This document shows positions 57,655 through 64,000 of a stretch of 64,000 nucleotides of DNA, in pieces. A program made the position numbers and the translations under genes. The notes under the pieces were generated by a model. It searched no databases. It saw nothing but the letters and a program-made list of their open reading frames with translations, and was not told the DNA's origin. The stretch comes from Apus apus (Eukaryota; Chordata; Aves; Apodiformes; Apodidae): assembly GCF_020740795.1 (NCBI RefSeq), contig NC_067301.1, positions 6,958,501 to 7,022,500 on the forward strand, written 5' to 3'. How positions within the stretch are numbered: the first letter of the stretch is position 1; each line of letters starts with the position of its first letter.

Positions 57655-58265
57655 CCCCCCCTTCCCTCTGCACCCCAACACGGGGACACCCGTGTTGGGG
57701 TGCCCCCCCGCTGATGTCTCTCCACACAGGGTTCATAGTCACCCTCCCCCCCATCCCCTGGGAGGGGGGGTCACCTCTTCGTGTCCCCCCTGCCCCATGT
57801 GCCACCTCCATGCCAGGAGCCGAAGCCATTGTTCCCGGTGCAGGATTTGGGGGGGGACTCCTCCAAAAATGGGAGCGTTTCCCCCTCCTCCAGACAATCT
57901 CCATCACCCCAAAATCCCTGGGGAGGGGGGGGGAAGCATGATGGACCACAATAGGGCCCCCCCCCTTTCCACCGTGACCCCGATGCCACACGGGGGGGCC
58001 CCCAAAATGAAGTTCAGGTCCAACCTGAGCACTATCCCCCCCAAACAAAAGGGAGCAGGCTCAAATCCAGGTCAAGCGGGGGTCTCCCTGTCCCCCCTCC
58101 CCCTTTTTATTTTAAGGGAGAAAAGCTTCGGAATGGGTTGGATCCTGGAACTGGGGGGGGGGGGGTTGGGGGAAGGGGAGTGTGATGATTTTTTCAAGCC
58201 CCCCCAAATCGTGTTACTGTTGCCTGTGAATCCTGTATAAAATAAAGGTTTATTTATCGCTACAG
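57655..58265 (+). other. RAP1GAP: RAP1GAP 3' untranslated region
   Basis: About 600 bases, C-rich at first and mixed later, ending after AATAAA at 58241. An acceptor-like CTCTCCACACAG at 57717-57728 could be used with the donor at 57643 to make another C terminus. Confidence 0.7.
58241..58246 (+). terminator. RAP1GAP: Polyadenylation signal AATAAA of RAP1GAP
   Basis: Canonical AATAAA followed by GGTTTATTTATCGC. It is the only one between the stop and the ALPL 3' end on this strand. Confidence 0.8.
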
Positions 58266-58990
58266 CTGGAGGATGATGCGGGGAGGGGGGGGGGAGACGG
58301 GTTGGCAAATGGGGGGGTCCCGATATCTGGGGGAGGGTCTCGACATCTTAGTGAGGGAGACCCCAAAACCTCTAGCCTTAAAACCACACCCACCCAGTTT
58401 TGGGGTCATTTTTGAGGATCTGGGGGGGGGGTTCCGTGGCACTCAGGCTGAGCTGAGCCTTGCTTTGGTTTTCCCCTTATTTTTGGGGTGCTGCGGGTGC
58501 CCCAAAACGTGGCCGGCGATCCGTGCCCCCCCCCCCTCCAACCCCTCGTCTTTAGGCCACCCCCCCCTTTTATTCCCCTCCCCTCAGGACCCCCCCCCCC
58601 CCCCTTTTTCAGCTTTGGTGGCCAAGCCACCGTCGGGAGCGGCATTTGGCTGGTGGCCCCGGTGGCCACCGGCTTGGTGCCAACTCCCCGGCCAAGGAAA
58701 AGTGGTTCCCTCCCCCCCCCTTTCCCGAACCCCCAAAAACCACGAAGCACCCCGGGACCGGTTAAACATAGCTCGGGAGCGCCGGGATTCTGGGAAGCTC
58801 CAGCGCCAGGGACTGGGACGTGGCTGGGGACACGGGCGATGCCAGCGCGGGTGGAAAGGGCACCGGGCAAAGTGGGGGTGTCACAGACCAGCCTCCCCCC
58901 CCAGACTCGACTCTCTCCCCCCTCCCCGAAATCTGGCGCCGCTTTGGTCACCGCCCCTGCCCGCTGCGGAGTTTGATGGTTAATTAAACA
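58266..58990. other. Intergenic sequence between converging RAP1GAP and ALPL 3' ends
   Basis: Some 725 bases with C-runs (58528, 58559, 58597) and no recognisable repeat family or gene. Frames here lack any recognisable motif. Confidence 0.5.
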
Positions 58991-58994
58991 ACAA

Positions 58995-59893
58995 AAAAAA
59001 CGGAGCAGGGATTTATTTATGAAAGTGGTGAATGGATTAAAAAGGGGAAGGGGGTGGGTGGGATTGGAGGGGCCCAGTGGGATGTTTGCGGGGGGAGGGG
59101 GAGATCGGTGGGGGAGGGGGTGTTTGCAGAGGCAAGGGTGCGTTGCACGGTGGCATTTGCACACCCAAGGGCCCCCCCTCCCCCTCCAGCCTCAATCCCA
59201 CCTTGCAAGCTGCGAAAAGCCCCCTCCCCTAATTACCCAGCCCCCTAATTAGCCGACCCTAACGAGGGGGGCTTGTCCCAGCCGGTGCCCCCCTTTAACA
59301 CCCCCCGCTTTGCTCCCTGCAACACCCAGACCTGAAACCCCGCCTCAGGTTCCCCCCCCCCCGAGCAGCAAATTGCCTCAAACCAAAGCTTTTTCAAGCG
59401 AAATAAATCACTCCAGAGACAGAAAAAAACAAGTTTTGGGGATAAATTAACCCGATAAGTTGATTTTTTTTCTTTCCTTTTTTCCCCCGTCCTTCCCCCT
59501 CCATCTCCGCGCGGTTTCCGGCTGCCCACACGTGTGATGAGCCGGGCGCCGGCGTCAGTCCTCAGCCAAGAGCCAAACCGGGAGGCATTTTAGGACCCGG
59601 CCCCATCGCGTCTGGCTCAAAGATGTCTTGGGGGGGGGGGGGGAAGGGGGAGGGCTGGGAGGGAGGGAGGGAATTATCCAGCGAGGCTCCGGCTCCCATC
59701 CCAAATCCCGCGGTGGGTTCGGGCTGGGGCAGGCAGGGATGCTAATTACAGGGGGAAGGCACCGTGTATTTACAGAGGCAGCTCCAGCACCAAAACCGCT
59801 CCCGGGTCGCTTTTTCCCAACAACAAAAAAAAGAATTAAAAAAAAAAAAGGGGGGGAGGAATTAAAAATAAATCCCCCCCCCCTTGTGTGGGT
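58995..59893 (-). other. ALPL: ALPL 3' untranslated region
   Basis: About 900 bases after the stop on the minus strand, ending near the signal at 59012-59017. It has C-runs on the minus strand (complement of 59630-59642) and T-runs (complement of 59833-59849). No tandem array is seen. Confidence 0.6.
59012..59017 (-). terminator. ALPL: Polyadenylation signal AATAAA of ALPL
   Basis: AATAAA on the minus strand within CATAAATAAATCCC, followed by a U-rich TTGTTGTTTAATT element. It gives a 3' UTR of about 900 bases. Confidence 0.65.
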
Positions 59894-62800
59894 TTAGGAG
59901 AAGAGGAGGAGGAGGAGGGCGAGGAAGGGCAGGAGGAGGGGGGCGCTGGGGCGGGGGGCGGAGCTGCAGTGCCCGCGGTTGGGGCCGATGCAGGCGGCAT
60001 AAGCCATGGCGTGGGGGATGTAGTTCTGCTCGTGGACCCCGTGGAGGAGGTGGGCCATGGGCCCACGGGCGAACACGGCCACGTCCTCCCCCCCGTGGGT
60101 CTCCTGGCGCAGCGGGACGGCTGATTGAGCCTGGTAGTTGGCGTGGGCTGGGGAGGGGGGAAGGAACAGGAGGTTAGTTTCTTTAAAAAAATAAACGGGA
60201 CTTTTAGCCACTCACTGAAGCACAAAAGCCCCCCAAAAAGGTTATTTTAAAAACCCCACAAGCTGCTATTTCTACACCCCACAGTGTGTTTCTCTCTCTT
60301 TTTTTTGAGTGGAGAAGGGGAGGCTCCAGGGAGACCTTAGAGCACCTTCCAGTGCCTGAAGGGGCTCCAGGAAAGCTGGGGAGGGGCTTGGGACAAGGGC
60401 AGGGAGGGATGGGATGAGGGGGATGGATGAAAACTGGAAGAGGGGAGATTGAGGTTGGACATGAGGAGGAAATTCTTCCCTGTGAGGGTGGTGAGACCCT
60501 GGCCCAGGTTGCCCAGGGAAGCTGTGGCTGCCCCATCCCTGGCAGTGTTGAAGGGCAGGTTGGATGGGGCTTGGAGCAACCTGGGCTGGTGGGAGGTGTC
60601 CCTGCCCATGCAGGGGGATTTGGGACTGGGTGGTCTTTAAGGTCCCTTCCAACCCAAACCAGTCCATGATTCTATCATTTTATGACTCTTCTGGCCAGGC
60701 AAGGAGACAAAAAAAAACCTGAAATAATATTAATTTTAAAAACCCACCACTTCTAGTCATGCACTGGGGCAGAGAAACCCCCCAAAATAAGATTAATTTT
60801 TAAAAAGCACTGCTTCATAGAATCATGGAGTGGTTTGGGTTGGAAGGGACCTTCAAGATAATCTAGATCCAACCCCCTGCATGGGCAGGGACACCTCCCA
60901 CCAGCCCAGGCTGCTCCAAGCCCCATCCAACCTGCCCTTCAACACTGCCAGGGATGGGGCAGCCACAGCTTCCCTGGGCAACCTCTTGGCCACACACTAG
61001 GGCACAAAACCCCCCAAAATAAGATGCATTAAAAAAAAAAAAAAAAACACCTCACTCCTTCTAGTCATGCTGTAAAACTCTTGGGGGCTTTTGCCCCAAA
61101 ATCCACTCACCAAAATCCACAGCAGAGACGTTTTCTCTCTCGCCTGCCACGATTTTGTAGCCGGGGCCGTTGCCGTAGAGGATGGAGGTGAAGGGCTTGC
61201 GATCCACGTCGCTCTGCATCGGGGCCAGACCTGGTGGTGGTGGCACCATCAGCCCTGCCCTTGGGCTTGTCCCCAGGGCTTGTACCCGAGGTTCTCCCTC
61301 GCCCCCAGGACTCACCGAAGATGGGGTTCCCGCGGGGGGTGTAGCCGCCGAAGGTGAAGACGTGGGAGTGGTCGGCGGTGACGACGCTGAGGGTGTCCCC
61401 GGCGCTGGTGAGGCGGGACGCCAGCCCGATCGCCCTGTCCAGCTCCACCGCCTCGTGCAGCGCCTGCTTCGCCTTCCCCTCGTGGTGCCCGTGGTCGATC
61501 CGGCCTCCTGTGGGCCCCGGTGCTGCTTGGCAGTGCCCCCCACACCACCCCCTCGGCATCTCCCCTCCCTTCACCATCATCCCTGCAGCATCTCTTTGCT
61601 CTCTTGACATCCCCCATTGCCCCCCCTGCTGCCCCTCCCCACCCCTCTTGGCATCTTCCCTCTTGACACCCCTAGTTGCCCCCACTACCTTCTTGTTATC
61701 CTTCATCGTGCTCCTTTGCCCCCATTTTTTTTGGTCTCTGTGCATCCTCATCATCCCTCTTCCCCCTCTCCCCCTTTCATTTCCCCCCCTTTGCATCCCC
61801 TCTCACCCTCTTTATCCCCCCCTTTTCATCTCCCATTACCCTCATTACCTGCCCTTTGTCTCCCCTTTCACCCCCTTTATTCCCCCTTTGAAGTCCCTCA
61901 CCTCCCACTTTTTTACCCCTCATCAGCCCCCTTTGTCCTCCCTTTGCATTCCCTTTGGCCCCTGCCCTTTGCATCCCCCATCACCCTCATTCCCTGTCTT
62001 TGTAACTCCCCTTTGCACCCCCATCACTCTTTATCCCCTTTGCATCCCGTCACCCCCTTTATTCCCCCTTTGAAACCCCTCATCACCCTCCCTTGTCCCC
62101 CCTTTTGTGTTCCCCCACTACCCCCTTCTTTCCCCTCTTTACCTCCCCCTTTGCACACCCCCCTCCTTGCATCCTCCATCACCTTCTTTACTCCCCCCAT
62201 TGCATCCCCTCACCACCTCCTTTCCCCCCCCCTGCACCCCCCATTTCTGCACCCCCTACTCTCTCCACCCCCTACTCTCTCTCTGCACCTTTGCACCCCC
62301 GTCACCCTCTCTATCCCCACTTTTTGCACCCCCTACTCACTCCTCCTTTACACTCCCCATCATCCTCCCTACTCCTTCTTTGCCCCTCTCACCCCCCCCT
62401 CCTCTCACCCTCACCTTCAACCAGGAGGAAAAACCCCCGGGGGTTTTTCTGGAGCATCCTGATGGCCACGGCCACCATCTCGGTGAGGGACGGGTCCGTC
62501 TGGTTATTCCTGTCCAGCTCATACACCATGTCACCTGGCTCGAAGAGGCCTGGGGACAGGGACACTGCTGGGGACAGCCTTTCCCAAAGGGCCCAATCCA
62601 GCCCCCCCCCCCCCCCCAGTCTGCACCTGGTGCTGATTCCAGTGTCCCCCCTCCACCCCCAGTGGATCCAAGGGGATGAGATGGGAGCTGAGGATGGGGG
62701 GTGCTCTGAATCCTGCTCCCTGGCTGGGCTGGAGAACTGCAGCATGGGCCAGAAAACCCAACACAGCCCTGTTTCCCCCGGTGGGAGGGGGAGAATTGCA

Positions 62801-63647
62801 CCCCTGGGAGGGAGTAGGAGCATCTTTGGGGAGGTACAGGCATCTCTGAGGAGAGGGGGTAACCACATCCTTGGGGAGGGCGGGGTGGAACAAGCATCCC
62901 TTGGAGGTATCTGCATCCCCAGAGGAGGAGCAACACCCGGGGGGCGGGGGAGGGTGTAACAGCATTTCTTGAGGGTACCAGCATCTTGGGGCTGGGTGGG
63001 TGTGTAACAGCATCCCAGGGGTACCAGCATCCCCTGGTACCAGCATCTTTGGGGGGGGGAGGTGTAACTGCTTCCCTTGGGGGAACCAGCATCCTTTGGA
63101 GGGTGCTGCATCCCCGGAGGGGTACCAGCATCACTGGGGGATAACTGGCTCCTCCAGCTGCACCCTGGGCCAGGCCAGGGGATCCCCCAAAGCACCCAAC
63201 GAAGGCAGGGGCACCCTGGGACTCACCCAGGAGGAAATCCACACGGCTGAGGTTGAGTGCCAGCAGGTCCCGCCGGTGCCACACATACCTGGCCTCCTGG
63301 GGACAGGGGACAGCCAGGGTGTCACCTCCCCACCACCCACCACCTCCACCAGCCCTCAGGGCTGCTTTATATCTCCCCTCTCCCCCAGAACATCTCCTTC
63401 AGCCCCACCACCACCAACACGGGAACAGCCTGGTGAGGTTCCAGTGGGGTGATGTGTATGTATCAACCACCTCTCCCCACCAAAAAAAAAATGTCCCTGT
63501 CACCTTGCCGGGGGGCTTGGCATCGTGCCAGGCCTGGACAAGATCCCTGCGATCCAGGCGGGTGCCCCGATGCTTCTCCTCCTGGGGATACTCCACATCA
63601 CTGGCATTTTTGGGGAACATGTATTTCCGCCCACCACCCAAGATCAC
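59894..63647 (-). CDS. ALPL: Alkaline phosphatase, tissue-nonspecific, C-terminal half
   Basis: Six coding exons, all in phase, encode the last 304 residues: 63647-63504, 63296-63227, 62549-62415, 61507-61316, 61230-61111, 60147-59894 (stop at 59894). The enzyme is a GPI-anchored, zinc- and magnesium-dependent ectophosphatase that removes pyrophosphate during bone mineralisation and acts on pyridoxal phosphate. Metal-site motifs are intact: [27 protein letters not shown] and [17 protein letters not shown]-glycosylation sequons lie in PKNASD and RNNQTD. The end [11 protein letters not shown] plus a Leu-rich tail ([14 protein letters not shown]) is a GPI signal. Motifs such as [15 protein letters not shown] and YAACIG match TNAP. 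Earlier exons lie right of the window. Confidence 0.97.
60305..60678 (+). mobile_element. CR1 LINE fragment in the last ALPL intron, plus orientation
   Basis: About 370 bases from TGAGTGGAGAAGGGGAGGCTCC to CCAGTCCATGATTCTATC. Being + oriented it is antisense to ALPL. Confidence 0.9.
60814..60988 (-). mobile_element. CR1 LINE 3' fragment in the last ALPL intron, minus orientation
   Basis: 175 bases from CATAGAATCATGGAGTGG to GGGCAACCTCTT. With the copy at 60305 it forms a tail-to-tail inverted pair about 135 bases apart, able to fold back in the ALPL pre-mRNA. Confidence 0.88.
61560..62412 (-). repeat. ALPL intronic pyrimidine-rich minisatellite, CCCCTTTGCATCCCC units (plus-strand reading)
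   Basis: About 850 bases of 15-30 base units with CCCC(C/T)TTTGCA(T/C)CCC and CCTCTTTA(T/C)CCC. Almost pure pyrimidine on the + strand, hence purine in the ALPL transcript. Long Pro/Ser/Phe frames on the + strand are by-products. Confidence 0.88.
62770..63150 (-). repeat. ALPL intronic minisatellite, GGGGTACCAGCATCCC units (plus-strand reading)
   Basis: About ten degenerate units of 30-55 bases, each with a (A/G)CCAGCATC or GAGCATC core next to CTTGGGG(A/G)GG. Lies in the intron between the exons at 63227 and 62549. Confidence 0.82.
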
Positions 63648-64000
63648 CTGAAAAGGAAGGGATGGAAAAATGCATTAATTTCCCCCTCCCCTTCCCCCCC
63701 ATTAATTGGGATTTAAACCCATTAATTTTGGGTTTAACAAGGGTGGGAAACCCCGAGGAGGTGGAGCCAGATGTCCAGGAACACCCTGGTGCTGCCACGG
63801 GAGGGAAAAAAGAAACCGGGAGAAAACACCCAAGGAATTTCACCTCGCTGGAAATAACCCTCCATCTCTCCCTATTCATTAAAAAAAAAAAGCACACCAA
63901 AACACAAAAAACCAAACCAACAAAAAAACAAACCCTCCAGGACAAAAATAATCATTTCCAGCAGCAAATTTGCCCTTTTTTTTATATACATGTATATATA
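63648..64000 (-). other. ALPL: Partial ALPL intron at the window edge, no feature seen
   Basis: 353 bases of AT-rich intron with A-runs at 63882 and 63924 and an alternating TATATACATG stretch at the extreme end. No exon is recognised; the next ALPL exon upstream lies beyond the window. Confidence 0.7.

Noticed and set aside
61354-62959. Plus-strand Pro/Ser/Phe-rich frames of 239-288 codons opposite ALPL
   Set aside because: They follow the CCCCTTTGCATCCC array and the complement of ALPL exons; no start context or conserved motif.
1-64000. A defence system, mobile gene cluster or other unknown multi-gene system
   Set aside because: All conserved coding sequence is explained by four vertebrate genes in known synteny; nothing else has codon structure or motif support.

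Overview
The window is vertebrate nuclear DNA, almost certainly from a bird. More than twenty 5'-truncated CR1-type LINE fragments, many ending or beginning in the ATTCTATG-type octamer, sit in compact GC-rich genes with short introns full of minisatellites, as on avian microchromosomes. Species cannot be read from the sequence. No bacterial, viral or defence system is present.

Four protein-coding genes account for the window, in the order and orientation of the mirror image of human 1p36.12. (1) HSPG2 (perlecan), + strand, 61-7785: the last 17 coding exons, covering domain V (rest of LG1, EGF1-2, LG2, EGF3-4, LG3) and the stop. Two exons carry one extra C in a C homopolymer. (2) USP48, + strand, 9020-46015: complete, 27 coding exons, 1,034 residues. 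(3) RAP1GAP, + strand, 50680-57654: 19 coding exons, 583 residues from the first ATG I can support; exons completing the N-terminal GoLoco motif were not found. (4) ALPL (tissue-nonspecific alkaline phosphatase), - strand, 63647-59894: the last six coding exons, 304 residues, ending in a GPI-anchor signal. RAP1GAP and ALPL converge tail to tail. LDLRAD2, which lies between HSPG2 and USP48 in mammals, has no counterpart in the 930 bp between the HSPG2 poly(A) signal and the USP48 ATG.

The space between exons is mostly repeats. HSPG2, RAP1GAP and ALPL introns are filled with short-unit, strongly strand-biased minisatellites; USP48 introns are lower in GC and carry most of the CR1 copies. The four genes do not form a pathway: perlecan is a basement-membrane proteoglycan, USP48 a deubiquitinase, RAP1GAP switches off Rap1, and ALPL is a cell-surface phosphatase needed for mineralisation. 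Their proximity is conserved synteny.

The observations most worth checking are a partial tandem duplication of a RAP1GAP exon carrying an R-R-x-S-A-I-G site, seven copies of a perfect palindrome spread over six RAP1GAP introns, an intron of HSPG2 whose minisatellite flips to its own reverse complement, and the missing LDLRAD2. Protein comparisons to human are from memory, not from a search.
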